Part shown: piece by piece, positions 54,690-63,196 of the stretch | How positions within the stretch are numbered: position 1 is the stretch's first letter | Layout of the letters: each line of letters opens with the position of its first letter | Source: CAUZFZ01 sp963579025 | Lineage (GTDB): Bacteria; Planctomycetota; Planctomycetia; Planctomycetales; Planctomycetaceae | DNA: 64,000 bases | Assembly: GCA_963579025.1 (NCBI GenBank) | Contig: CAUZFZ010000028.1 | Span: 16,483-80,482 of the forward strand | Direction: 5' to 3' | Position numbers and translations under genes: made by a program | Notes under the pieces: generated by a model | The model's database searches: none | What the model was told of the DNA's origin: nothing | Seen by the model: only the letters and a program-made list of their open reading frames with translations

Positions 54690-55127
54690 ATGTCTCACGA
54701 ACTGAGAACGCTGCATTCGTACTGGTCTGTCGAAGAGGCGCACCTTGCCCGCGTGCAGCTTGAAGCGGCAGGAGTGCGGGCGTTCGTTGCCGACGCCACG
54801 ACGCTCGGTATGGCCTGGCACCTGGGCAACGCACTCGAAGGAGCGAAACTACAGGTCGCGGAAGAGGACGTTGAGCGGGCCGCTGAAGTTCTTGAACAGG
54901 ACGAGAACTGGAAGGCAGACGGCGGAGAGTTTCCCGAGACGGGCGACGATGGCGTGATCGATGCAGAACAAAGTGGACCGGAGAGCAAGGATCATGGTGG
55001 TACGCTCGACAGCGTCGATTCGCTTCGTAAGCCAATTATCTGGCTGTTGTTGTGGCCGGTGATGGTCGTCGCGCTGGCGTGTGTCGTCCTGCTTGTCACC
55101 AGCATCATGGAAATTATTCGCGGTTGA
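54690..55127 (+). CDS. DUF2007 protein with C-terminal membrane anchor
   Basis: The product is 145 residues. LRTLHSYWSVEEAHLARVQLEAAGVRAFVADATTLGMAWHLGNALEGAKLQVAEEDVERAAEVL is the ferredoxin-like DUF2007 domain, sometimes called putative signal-transducing protein. After an acidic linker, residues 118-141 (PIIWLLLWPVMVVALACVVLLVTSIM) form one membrane span. The domain would face the cytoplasm. It starts three bases after the PSD1 stop and 33 bases before the DUF1501 start, so it sits inside the PSD1-DUF1501 operon. Its function is unknown. Confidence 0.85.
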   Translation: MSHELRTLHSYWSVEEAHLARVQLEAAGVRAFVADATTLGMAWHLGNALEGAKLQVAEEDVERAAEVLEQDENWKADGGEFPETGDDGVIDAEQSGPESKDHGGTLDSVDSLRKPIIWLLLWPVMVVALACVVLLVTSIMEIIRG

Positions 55128-55159
55128 AGTCAGCCGAAGAAAAGAAACCGAGAACCAAA

Positions 55160-56623
55160 ATGCATCCCTTCCACGAACATCTTCAGACACTCACGCGACG
55201 TCACTTCTTCGGACAGTCGTCTCTGGGCCTGGGCACCGCGGCTTTGGCGTCCATGCTTTCGGATCGAGCGGACGCAGCGAAAACAGTGCCCTCAGTAACT
55301 GGGGGAATTCCCGGGCTGCCGCACTTTGCTCCGAAGGCGAAGCGAGCCATCTATCTGTTCATGGCTGGTGCTCCATGCCAGATGGACCTGCTCGATTACA
55401 AGCCGAAGATGGATGAGATGTTCAACAAGGACCTGCCCGATTCGATTCGGAAGGGACAGCGCCTGACGACAATGACGTCCGGACAGAAGCGGTTCCCAAT
55501 TGCTCCGTCGAAGTTCAAGTTCGCTCAGCACGGCGAGAACGGGACGTGGGTCAGTGAACTGCTGCCGCACACGGCGAAGATGGTCGATGACCTGGCGATC
55601 GTCCGCTCGATGAATACCGAGGCGATCAATCACGATCCGGCGATCACCTACATCTGCACCGGTCATCAGTTACCCGGCCGGCCGAGTCTGGGCTCGTGGC
55701 TGAGTTACGGGCTGGGTTCGCTTAATCGGAACCTGCCCGAGTTTATGGTCATGACGCCGACATGGACCGGTCGGCAGCAGGCTCAGGCAATTTACAACCG
55801 TCTGTGGGGAGCGGGCTTCCTACCGGCGAAGCACCAGGGAGTTTCGCTGCGACGCTCGGGCGATCCGGTGCTGTTTCTTTCGAACCCGGATGGTCTGGAT
55901 TCCGATATGCGGCGGCGCATGCTGGATTCACTCGCACGGCTCAACCAGCAAACGTTTGCACAAATCGGTGATCCGGAAACGCAGTCGCGGATCGATCAGT
56001 ACGAGATGGCGTTTCGCATGCAGACATCCGTGCCCGAGCTGATGGACATCACCGGTGAAACGAAGGCGACGCTGGAGATGTACGGCCCGGAAGCAACGAA
56101 GTCGGGCACGTATGCGTACTCCACGCTGCTGGCTCGGCGGATGATTGAGCGCGACGTGCGATTCGTGCAGCTTTTCCATCGCGGCTGGGACCAGCATGGC
56201 AACGTGGCCAAAGATCTGGTGGCTCAGGCCAGAGACATTGATCAGGCGTCGTGGGCCTTGATTCAGGATCTCAAGCAGCGCGACATGCTGAAGGACACGC
56301 TGGTCGTGTGGGGCGGCGAATTCGGACGCACGATCTACTCGCAGGGCAAACTGACCAAAGACAACTACGGGCGAGACCACCATCCACGGTGCTTCACCAT
56401 CTGGATGGCAGGCGGCGGTATCAAACCGGGTGTGGTTTACGGCGAGACAGACGACTTCTGCTACAACGTGGTCAAAGACCCCGTCCACATACACGACATG
56501 AACGCCACGATCCTGCAGTGTCTGGGCATCGACCACCGTCGGCTGAGTGTGAAGTTCCAGGGACTCGATGTGCGACTGACCGGCGTCGAAGAGCACAGTC
56601 CGGTGCAGGGCATCCTGGCCTGA
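55160..56623 (+). CDS. DUF1501 secreted protein (PSD1-linked type)
   Basis: The product is 487 residues from ATG 55160 with a signal region (TRRHFFGQSSLGLGTAALASMLSDRADA). FAPKAKRAIYLFMAGAPCQMDLLDYKPKMDEMF matches the 25116-26558 copy (FAPKAKRVVYLFMAGGPSHIDLWDPKP), but the SHIDLWD block is CQMDLLD here. QRLTTMTSGQKRF, VRSMNTEAINHDPAITYICTGHQLPGRPSLGSWLSYGLGS and GGEFGRTIYSQGKLTKDNYGRDHHPRCFTIWMAGGGI are shared. The loss of the histidine in the first block may alter metal binding. It closes the PSD1-DUF2007-DUF1501 operon, and a palindrome lies 16 bases after its stop. Confidence 0.92.
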   Translation: MHPFHEHLQTLTRRHFFGQSSLGLGTAALASMLSDRADAAKTVPSVTGGIPGLPHFAPKAKRAIYLFMAGAPCQMDLLDYKPKMDEMFNKDLPDSIRKGQRLTTMTSGQKRFPIAPSKFKFAQHGENGTWVSELLPHTAKMVDDLAIVRSMNTEAINHDPAITYICTGHQLPGRPSLGSWLSYGLGSLNRNLPEFMVMTPTWTGRQQAQAIYNRLWGAGFLPAKHQGVSLRRSGDPVLFLSNPDGLDSDMRRRMLDSLARLNQQTFAQIGDPETQSRIDQYEMAFRMQTSVPELMDITGETKATLEMYGPEATKSGTYAYSTLLARRMIERDVRFVQLFHRGWDQHGNVAKDLVAQARDIDQASWALIQDLKQRDMLKDTLVVWGGEFGRTIYSQGKLTKDNYGRDHHPRCFTIWMAGGGIKPGVVYGETDDFCYNVVKDPVHIHDMNATILQCLGIDHRRLSVKFQGLDVRLTGVEEHSPVQGILA

Positions 56624-56639
56624 GTCGACGCTTTGGACT

Positions 56640-56816
56640 GCGGTGATGCATCACCGCTTTCCTATTCTCCGGTTCGGCGCGACCGCTTTCCGAAAGACTT
56701 CGATTGCGTGCCCGTCATTTCTCCCTCTTGAATGAGAGAGAAAACATCGAGACGCGCGCGTCCCGTTCGCCAACAGAGGAAAATATGAAAATTGGAAAGC
56801 GACGATGCATCGTCGC
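56640..56816. repeat. Double palindrome element G
   Basis: Two perfect 18-base palindromes, GCGGTGATGCATCACCGC (56640-56657) and GCGACGATGCATCGTCGC (56799-56816), share the centre GATGCATC. Flanking CTTTCC after the first and GGAAAG before the second extend the symmetry, so the pair is inverted with a 141-base spacer. The first could also end the DUF1501 transcript. No gene is apparent in the spacer. Confidence 0.75.
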
Positions 56817-57069
56817 ACTCCAGAAACAGCGCTGCCCATCCGAGCGAACCTGAAGCCGCCCGAGTGGGTCAGCAGATCACGACGATACACAAGCGCTGAT
56901 ACTGCTGATCGGCGGCAGATGACGTTTCTGCAGAGACGGCAGAAACTGGGGTTGCGGCATTGGTCAATTTCGTCAGTATGGAATTGTTGTTCGTGCTGAC
57001 GCGGCACGAAGGGTGTTTCCGCCAGCAGAAGCAGCGGGCACTGCTGCAGGCTCTGGCTGACTCGTGAAA

Positions 57070-57226
57070 CAACAGAGAAAGGAGGTGGTCTAGTGATATC
57101 CGACTCTAGTGACCAACGAGGTGTGACCAGTTGATGGCACCGGCGGGTGTCTTCGACACCACCTCCTCGTAAGCTTGCTTGCGAGCACATCTGGCCCGGC
57201 CTTCTCACGAAGGCCGGGCTTTTTTA
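57070..57226 (+). ncRNA. Candidate structured small RNA ending in a strong terminator
   Basis: AAAGGAGGTGGTCT at 57078-57091 nearly matches the complement of the 16S rRNA 3' end. Its 57080-57089 portion pairs without mismatch to 57158-57167, enclosing about 70 bases. A competing hairpin, GGTGTC-TTC-GACACC (57146-57160), uses part of the same sequence. A GTG seven bases after GGAGG opens a 13-residue frame (ISDSSDQRGVTS, stop at 57132-57134). Another hairpin follows at 57167-57186, and the terminator at 57194-57225 ends the unit. No gene follows on this strand before the convergent cpaE gene. A stand-alone regulatory RNA or a tiny translated leader are both possible; the 5' end is unknown. Confidence 0.45.
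57194..57225 (+). terminator. Strong Rho-independent terminator
   Basis: GCCCGGCCTTC (57194-57204) pairs perfectly with GAAGGCCGGGC (57209-57219) across the loop TCAC and is followed by TTTTTT (57220-57225). Its strength and isolation suggest that a short transcript ends here. Confidence 0.92.
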
Positions 57227-57282
57227 TTGCCCAGCGAAAATGAGGCATCCTGCCGCGGCCTGTCGGCGGCCTCTTTGTGCGT

Positions 57283-57416
57283 GCGGCAGATGAGAATTTA
57301 CCGCCCCTGAGTCTATCTCAGGGGTTCTCGCGTTTCTGCACTACGCAATCGGTAGTGCAAAGACGCGAGAACCTCCGACGTAAAGTCGGGGGCGTTGGTA
57401 AATTCTCAACTGCCGC
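57283..57416. repeat. Long nested hairpin element E
   Basis: Outer 20-base arms (57283-57302 and 57397-57416) differ at one position. Inner 22-base arms (57323-57344 and 57352-57373) differ at two and enclose a seven-base loop. Between the outer and inner arms lie CCCCTGA-type and GTCGGGGG-type short stems. The whole 134 bases could form one cruciform. It lies between the candidate RNA and the end of the cpaE-like gene; 57417-57567 shows nothing further. Confidence 0.82.
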
Positions 57417-57567
57417 ATGCCTTACGAGATTGGCCCGTCAACGGCTGCTGAACTCAGCCGAGTTGTTCGTCAATCCAGTCCAGCCTTCCATCGCAGGACG
57501 GCACAGCAATATCGACAGCGGCCGTGAACTCAATCGTCAAGGCCGGTCGGACGAATCGGCCGATGGA

Positions 57568-58776
57568 TTACTTCGCGCCGCTGAGGAAGCCAAACAGCCG
57601 CTTTTTCGGTTTGGGATCGTCGGTGGCGTCCGGTTCGACTTCGCTGGAATTATCCAGTGCGTAGGCCAGTTCGGAAATTGAGCGAGTCAGCTTGGCGCGT
57701 GGGGCGTATGAGAACAGCGGGACGCCGTTATTCCGCGATTCCACCATCGTGCGGTAGTCGTTCGGGACCTGCCAGAAAACTTCGCGGCCAATTGTTTCCA
57801 GGGCTTTGTTCAGGCTGATTTGCGTGTCCTGCAACCCAAGGCGGTTGACGACGACCTTGACTTTATTGGCGAGCTTCTCATTTGCGTCAAAGAACTGCAG
57901 GAGCCGAACTACGTTTCGCAGGCATGGCAGGTCGAGCTGAGTCGTCAACAGAATGACATCCGACGCTTCCATTGCCGCGATGTCCAGTGGGCTGTAGCTC
58001 TTGCTGACATCGACGACCAGGTGAGTAAACGTCGCTCGCAGCAGCGCGATCACACGGCGCAGTTCTTCCGGGCTGAATGTCGGCAGGTCCATCTGAACGG
58101 GACGCGGAAGTAGAAACGCCCCACAGTCGTGTTTTGTGAGCGATCGTTTCAGCAGTGCGTAGTCCAGCCGGTTGATGTTTTCAGCGACGTCCTGAATTGT
58201 GTAATCAGGAATGATGTCGAGCCAGACGTCGGCATCGCCGAGCGACAGGTCGAGATCAATAACGGCCACGTTGTTTTGCGGGTTCTGCGCCAGCACGCAG
58301 GCCAGGTTGATGGCCAGTGATGTGCAGCCGACTCCACCGCCGACCCCCGTGACCGTGATCACCTGACTGGCTTTGGAGGGTGCATCTCCCGCCCGTGCTC
58401 CCGTGCTGTGCTGAATGCGGTCCATCGCCGCGAGGAAGTCTTCGAGATTCAGTGGGAAACTGAGGAATTCGCGGGCGCCGTTCCGCATGGCCTGCAGGAT
58501 CAGACTGCCTTCCTGCGAACTGCTGATCACAAGAGCGGCACACGCGGGCACGTCGGCCGCAACCCTCGCTACAAGTTCAAGCCCCTCTTCCGGATTCGCG
58601 TCCAGCGAGATGAGCGCGATGTCCGGTTGTGTCTGCAGGGCGACTTCTGCGAAGTGCTCGTAGCTCGAGCATTCGGCCTCAAGCCAAACCGTGTCGATCC
58701 CCAGCAGCAGGTGCTTCAGCGTGCTGCGCGAGTGGTCGTCGGGGTCGACGATCGCGAGACGGATGACACTCTTCAT
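57568..58776 (-). CDS. cpaE: CpaE-like Tad pilus ATPase with receiver-like N-terminus
   Basis: The product is 402 residues from ATG 58776. Residues 1-120 form a receiver-like fold (RLAIVDPDDHSRSTLKHLLLG, DIALISLDA, AALVISSSQEGSLILQAMRNGAREFLSFPLN) that is typical of CpaE. A MinD/ParA-type ATPase domain follows from about residue 135: ITVTGVGGGVGCTSLAINLACVLA, VAVIDLDLSLGDADVWLDI and VILLTTQLDLPCLRNVVRLL. The P-loop is GGGVGCTS, so the usual first lysine is missing and the second is Cys. CpaE localises the pilus machine at the pole in Caulobacter. It is the last gene of the minus-strand pilus unit; no cpaF, tadB or tadC follow. Confidence 0.87.
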   Translation of the reverse strand: MKSVIRLAIVDPDDHSRSTLKHLLLGIDTVWLEAECSSYEHFAEVALQTQPDIALISLDANPEEGLELVARVAADVPACAALVISSSQEGSLILQAMRNGAREFLSFPLNLEDFLAAMDRIQHSTGARAGDAPSKASQVITVTGVGGGVGCTSLAINLACVLAQNPQNNVAVIDLDLSLGDADVWLDIIPDYTIQDVAENINRLDYALLKRSLTKHDCGAFLLPRPVQMDLPTFSPEELRRVIALLRATFTHLVVDVSKSYSPLDIAAMEASDVILLTTQLDLPCLRNVVRLLQFFDANEKLANKVKVVVNRLGLQDTQISLNKALETIGREVFWQVPNDYRTMVESRNNGVPLFSYAPRAKLTRSISELAYALDNSSEVEPDATDDPKPKKRLFGFLSGAK

Positions 58777-58876
58777 TGCGGTGGTTTCCTCGATTTCTCT
58801 GCCGATTTGGTCAGTCGGAGTGATCAGTGGATCGCTTTGACTGGTTTCTCCCGCCAATGACACGGGGAGTCGGGGC

Positions 58877-60796
58877 CTATGGAGGAGCAATCAGTCCGGG
58901 TCGGCCGGTTCGACCGGACACTGGAGTTCTGCTTTGTGAAGTGTTGCTCGAACGAGCCGGAAGCGCAGTCCGTTGTGAGGAAACCGCTGATTGAGTCGGT
59001 CCCGGGCGTCCGGTCGACACATTGGCCGGATTAGTTCCGTTAACCACCTGCGTCTGCCATCCCACCTGCCTGACGTTGGGAGACTGCCGACCAGATGGTC
59101 GTGCCAGTCCAGGTTGCCCGGCCCGATTTCTCTGCGGTTGAATCGCGGCCCCGCGGGTGGCGGCAGCTCGTGGGTTGGCCTGGTTCTGGTTACTCCCGAG
59201 TGGTCCTAAGAGGACACCCGGGTCCGGCATCGGAACGGTTTGCTCTGTGATGGGCATGGTGAAAACACGATTGCCGCCTCGCACAGCGTTTGGTCCACAT
59301 GTCGTGCAGGAACCGCCACGTCCGAATGTGCCGCCATGACCGTGGCATTCGTCGCCGTATCGCGGCACTTCGATGTAACCATCAAAAAACAATTCGCGGT
59401 CGCTGGGGAATGTTGTCATACGACCGGGGCCACCAGGCGGAACCTGTGCCGGGTCAAGCGGTGAAACGAGCTCCGGTGTGACGAGGACAACGAGTTCGGT
59501 CTCGACGTCCTCGTACTGAGTCCGACGAAACAGGGCACCAACCCAGGGGACCTCGCCAAAGAACGGGATTTTGGCCGTCGACGCGGTTTGTCGCGAGGAA
59601 ATCAGGCCGGCCAGCATCAGCGTTTGACCGAATCGCATTTCAACCTGCGTGTTGACCTGGCGAGTCGTGACAGCCGGTACATTGTTACCGGCGAGTGTGA
59701 CCGAGTTTGCTGCATCGATCTCGGTGACTTCCGGCATGACTTCCAGTCGCACGCGTCCGTCTCCAAGAATGATCGGCACGGCTTCCATACGAACCCCGAA
59801 GTCACGGTATTCGATGCTTAGTGTCCCGAACGCCTGCGGAACGAGAATCGGAAACTCGCCGCCGGAGTGGATCGTGGCCGGTCGACCGTTCGTCGTGACC
59901 AGAACGGGCTCGGCGAGAATCTTCAGCAGCTCTTCTTCGCGTAGAGCGTCAAGGAATCCAAAGAACGCGGAGTTATCGGTTATCAAACCAAAAGCCGTCG
60001 TGCCTCGTAATGCGTCGCCCAGGAGCTGAACCGCGCTGCCGCTTGTCTCAGCCGAAAACAGGTTCGCCGGGTTGTTGGAGAGGAAGCCGCTTTCCCCGCT
60101 CGTGAAGAAGTCGAATCCCATTCGCCGCAGCTTGGAACGCTGCACTTCGATGATTTTGACCTTCATTTTTACCTGCTGCACTCCGCCAACCTTCATGTGA
60201 TTCAGGACACGCGGATAGAATTGCTCGGCCAATTCGGCAATTTGAGTGATGTCACCAGGCGCACTGACCCAGCCATACAGAGCAACAGCATCCTGGACCT
60301 TGAAGGCCTCGATCGTCGAATCCGGAAAGCGGTTGTCGAGGATGGCCTGCAGGTGCCGGGCATCGCCCTGCACGAAGATATTCAACTGCCATGTCACACC
60401 GTCCTCGTCGGTGAGAACCAGATTGGTGACACCCTGCAGTAGTGCCTGAACGCGAATTCGGTTCGGCGCGAGTGCCTGGACGTCAATGATCTCGGGATCG
60501 AACCCGTCAACGCGCAGGATACGTTTTTCGAGTTCAATGGCTTTCGACAACCGTTCGACAATTTCGACGTCGGTTTCTCCTGTCGTCACGATGACGACGG
60601 GTTCCAGTGAGTTTGTCGGGGCGAGCGCATTGGACGACCCATTGACTGCCGGTTGTGACGTGGGCGCGGGACCTGTCGCGGGAATTGGTTCGAGCGGCGG
60701 CCCACCGGTCTGCGCGGAGACTCCCTGCGGAATCAGCAGACCGGCAAGGCAGGCAAGGCAAACCAGGCTTCGCCGTTTGATCATTCGAGTCGGCAT
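58877..60796 (-). CDS. cpaC: Tad pilus secretin (CpaC/RcpA-type)
   Basis: The product is 639 residues with a signal peptide (IKRRSLVCLACLAGLLIPQGVSA). The N-terminal pilus-formation domain covers about residues 65-150 (EIVERLSKAIELEKRILRVDGFDPEIIDVQAL...GVTWQLNIFVQ). A BON-like stretch follows, then the secretin domain at about residues 205-450 (VKMKVKIIEVQRSKLRRMGFDFF, LLKILAEPVLVTTNGRPATIHSGGEFPIL, QVEMRFGQTLMLAGLI, FFGEVPWVGALFRRTQYEDVETELVVLVTPELV). After it comes a low-complexity tail of about 180 residues with CHGHGGTFGRGGSCTTC. The protein forms the outer-membrane channel of the pilus. The cpaB gene lies 186 bases upstream. Confidence 0.92.
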   Translation of the reverse strand: MPTRMIKRRSLVCLACLAGLLIPQGVSAQTGGPPLEPIPATGPAPTSQPAVNGSSNALAPTNSLEPVVIVTTGETDVEIVERLSKAIELEKRILRVDGFDPEIIDVQALAPNRIRVQALLQGVTNLVLTDEDGVTWQLNIFVQGDARHLQAILDNRFPDSTIEAFKVQDAVALYGWVSAPGDITQIAELAEQFYPRVLNHMKVGGVQQVKMKVKIIEVQRSKLRRMGFDFFTSGESGFLSNNPANLFSAETSGSAVQLLGDALRGTTAFGLITDNSAFFGFLDALREEELLKILAEPVLVTTNGRPATIHSGGEFPILVPQAFGTLSIEYRDFGVRMEAVPIILGDGRVRLEVMPEVTEIDAANSVTLAGNNVPAVTTRQVNTQVEMRFGQTLMLAGLISSRQTASTAKIPFFGEVPWVGALFRRTQYEDVETELVVLVTPELVSPLDPAQVPPGGPGRMTTFPSDRELFFDGYIEVPRYGDECHGHGGTFGRGGSCTTCGPNAVRGGNRVFTMPITEQTVPMPDPGVLLGPLGSNQNQANPRAAATRGAAIQPQRNRAGQPGLARPSGRQSPNVRQVGWQTQVVNGTNPANVSTGRPGPTQSAVSSQRTALPARSSNTSQSRTPVSGRTGRPGLIAPP

Positions 60797-60982
60797 CCAT
60801 GCACCTCGCTATACGCGGTCGCTCGCGGGATGAAGTACCCAGCGAATGACGTCCCTGTCGCCGCGGTGTCCGGTCGAGGCAATTGGCTGCATGTGCCTGT
60901 CCTCCAAAATGGGAAACAGACCCCACGCAACGTTGCCTCAGTGATTCGCTGTCCTGCCCGATTCAATTCGTGTCAGTTGTTT

Positions 60983-62173
60983 TCAATTCGGTGCCGGAAC
61001 CTGCGGAAAGTTGAACTGTCCGGGCACGGCTGTTTCCGCCTCTGTTCCAGGATTCTGACCGCCAAGTTCCGGATATCCGTCCTGGATAAGCCCGGTCGTC
61101 GGAGGTAGCCCTGGGATTGGTGATTCGTCGTTTGATGCTGTCGGCGATTCTTCGCCTGGCTTCTTGTCGTCTTTCTTTCCGAACAGCTTTTTCAGGCCGT
61201 CCAGCAGAGGATTTCCAGTTGATCCATCGTCTTCGGGAAGTGAGTCTTCCATCAGATCCAGGTCGTCCAGCGGCAATGGAACCGATTCCACTCGCCGTTC
61301 CTCTCCTGCGAATATCACGATCTCCCACGTGGGGAGGTCCGGTTCTTCAACGATCGTCTCTCTCGGGGTTTCTGCGACTGGTTCCAGTACAGGTTGGCTG
61401 TTTTCTTCGATGAACGTGCCCAGATCACTATCGTCTTCGACTTCCTCACCTTCCTCGTCGTCGTTACTGAAGCTAGTCAGCAGGTCCGGGCTGAACAAGT
61501 CGTCGTCGCCGGCTCGATTCTTTGAATCTTCTTTCGATCGCATCGCCAGATGCAGGGAACCGACGTCCTCAGCCAGCTTGACCCGCATGGCCTGCTTTGG
61601 CGTGGCCAGCAACGTAATTGTCTTGGCTTCCTTTTCGTCGGTGGTTGATTCAATTCCCCGCCTGTGATCAGTTGCAAACACCTCAACAAACTCGAGCACG
61701 GTCTTAACGACCTTGCCCGAGCCGTACGGCGTTCGCATCGTGAATGTCACAAAGACGTCCACACGGTCGCCCGGCAGCAGCAGACCGCTACTGGTCATCG
61801 TGACGTCGACCGGAATCGAGATCAGCACCATGCCGGACGGAATGTCTTCGGTACTTCCCTTTTCACCCTTTCGAGTCAGCTTGTCGAGTGTGACAAAGTC
61901 ACCCGGGAAGAGCTTCACTTTGATCGATCGTTCCTGATACTCCTCCAACATGGTGACCGCGTTGTCCGGAGCGAACGACACGGGGTACTCACGGAATTCA
62001 ACGTTCTCTTCGTCCAGAGTCTCCCCGGGAGTCACCTCGGCTTTGGCGACCAGGATATTGATTTTCTCAGTCACCTCCCGAGCATTGGCGTTCTTCGCCT
62101 GCTGGAAGAGCAACATCGCGACCAGACCGCACCCTGCGGCCACCGCCAGCAACACCATGGACTTGAGTCTCAT
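60983..62173 (-). CDS. cpaB: Flp pilus assembly protein CpaB
   Basis: The product is 396 residues from ATG 62173; GAGG lies nine bases before it, and ATG 62188 is an alternative. A membrane anchor is at residues 6-22 (MVLLAVAAGCGLVAMLLF). The SAF domain and linker follow (INILVAKAEVTPGETLDEENVEFREYP, IPSGMVLISIPVDVTMTSSGLLLPGDRVDVFVTF). Then TVLEFVEVFATDHRR and LLATPKQAMRVKLAEDVGSLHLAMRSKED are the RcpC/CpaB core. The last 170 residues are acidic and repetitive (DDEEGEEVEDDSD), probably disordered, unlike Caulobacter CpaB. It is a periplasmic partner of the secretin. Confidence 0.9.
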   Translation of the reverse strand: MRLKSMVLLAVAAGCGLVAMLLFQQAKNANAREVTEKINILVAKAEVTPGETLDEENVEFREYPVSFAPDNAVTMLEEYQERSIKVKLFPGDFVTLDKLTRKGEKGSTEDIPSGMVLISIPVDVTMTSSGLLLPGDRVDVFVTFTMRTPYGSGKVVKTVLEFVEVFATDHRRGIESTTDEKEAKTITLLATPKQAMRVKLAEDVGSLHLAMRSKEDSKNRAGDDDLFSPDLLTSFSNDDEEGEEVEDDSDLGTFIEENSQPVLEPVAETPRETIVEEPDLPTWEIVIFAGEERRVESVPLPLDDLDLMEDSLPEDDGSTGNPLLDGLKKLFGKKDDKKPGEESPTASNDESPIPGLPPTTGLIQDGYPELGGQNPGTEAETAVPGQFNFPQVPAPN

Positions 62174-62407
62174 AACACCGAGCCTCATCAGTTGTTTGTC
62201 GGCAGCGGTCTGGCAAACTCTTCAGTTTTTAACGACTCTGCCGGTTGAATCGTGATTAACGGTTATGGCGGTCAGGTTCCCGAGGGCTCCGCTGTCCGCG
62301 GACATTGACAGAGGTCGGACCAACTGGTGCTGGCCCGACCTGCTGCCATTAATCGACACGCCCATCGATGTAATTATCGCTACACATTCGTGTGGAATCG
62401 TTATTAC

Positions 62408-62977
62408 TTAGATCAATGTGCCCTGAAAGGCGAAGTACGCGATCGAGCCAATGCAGATCGGAATGCCGTACGGCAGCAGGTGCATCGTGTGCTTGCGTTC
62501 GGCCGCAATTCGTGACAGCTCGCGCGGATTCCGGATGGTCAACCACTCGTTCAGGATCAGGTGGAAGTTGCCGTAGTGGTCGGCGAACTTGCCGCTTCGC
62601 CAGACCATGATGATGGCCATCGCAGCTCCCACGAATGCCGACACGCAGAAGGCTTCCAACGTTTGCTGGGCACTGGCCAGCCAGGCTCCCATTCCAGCCA
62701 TCAGTTTGACGTCGCCAGCTCCCATGCCGCCCACCGAGTAGATCGGCAGCAGGCACAACAGACCAACGGTCATACCAGTCAGCGAGCCGAGCAGGCCGCC
62801 ATCGGTCCATTCACCCAGGCCGTAGGCGAAGCCGTGGTAGGCCAGTCCGGTAAGGACCATCGGGAACGTAATCCAGTTGGGAACTTTCAACTGTTTGCCA
62901 TCAATCCACGCTGCAACGATCAGCGTGATAGCGACCAGTTTGATTTCCCAGTTTTCCAAGAGACTGTGCCAGTCCAT
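62408..62977 (-). CDS. cpaA: Prepilin peptidase (CpaA/TadV-type, A24)
   Basis: The product is 189 residues from ATG 62977. About six membrane helices are visible. AAWIDGKQLKVPNWITFPMVLTGLAYHGF contains the first catalytic aspartate, and GGMGAGDVKLMAGMGAWL the GxGDxK motif with the second. The short size and absence of an N-terminal methyltransferase region fit the Tad-type peptidase, which only cleaves. The protein processes the Flp pilin just upstream. Longer upstream starts would add 72 residues of unlikely composition. Gap of 235 bases to cpaB. Confidence 0.9.
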   Translation of the reverse strand: MDWHSLLENWEIKLVAITLIVAAWIDGKQLKVPNWITFPMVLTGLAYHGFAYGLGEWTDGGLLGSLTGMTVGLLCLLPIYSVGGMGAGDVKLMAGMGAWLASAQQTLEAFCVSAFVGAAMAIIMVWRSGKFADHYGNFHLILNEWLTIRNPRELSRIAAERKHTMHLLPYGIPICIGSIAYFAFQGTLI

Positions 62978-63196
62978 GAGGGGGACCCTTTCCGCAATTG
63001 ACCAGGGGAGTTGTCGTAAGTGCTGAGCTTGTACGGTGTATTGAGCTGTCCGACGGCCGGTTGCCGTTTCAACGGACGCGTAGCCGTCGAACAAACTTAG
63101 GTTGTGTTTCAGCCACGTGGCGGCAGATTCTGTCACTTTCGCAAGCCAGAGGTCTTCCGGCGTTGGAAAACCAACCTGTGTGAGTGATTGCAACGA

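Noticed and set aside
56651..57208. Minus-strand frame of 185 codons across the palindrome region
   Set aside because: It runs through palindromes and the terminator, has a Ser/Arg-rich composition unlike neighbouring genes, and has no ribosome-binding site.
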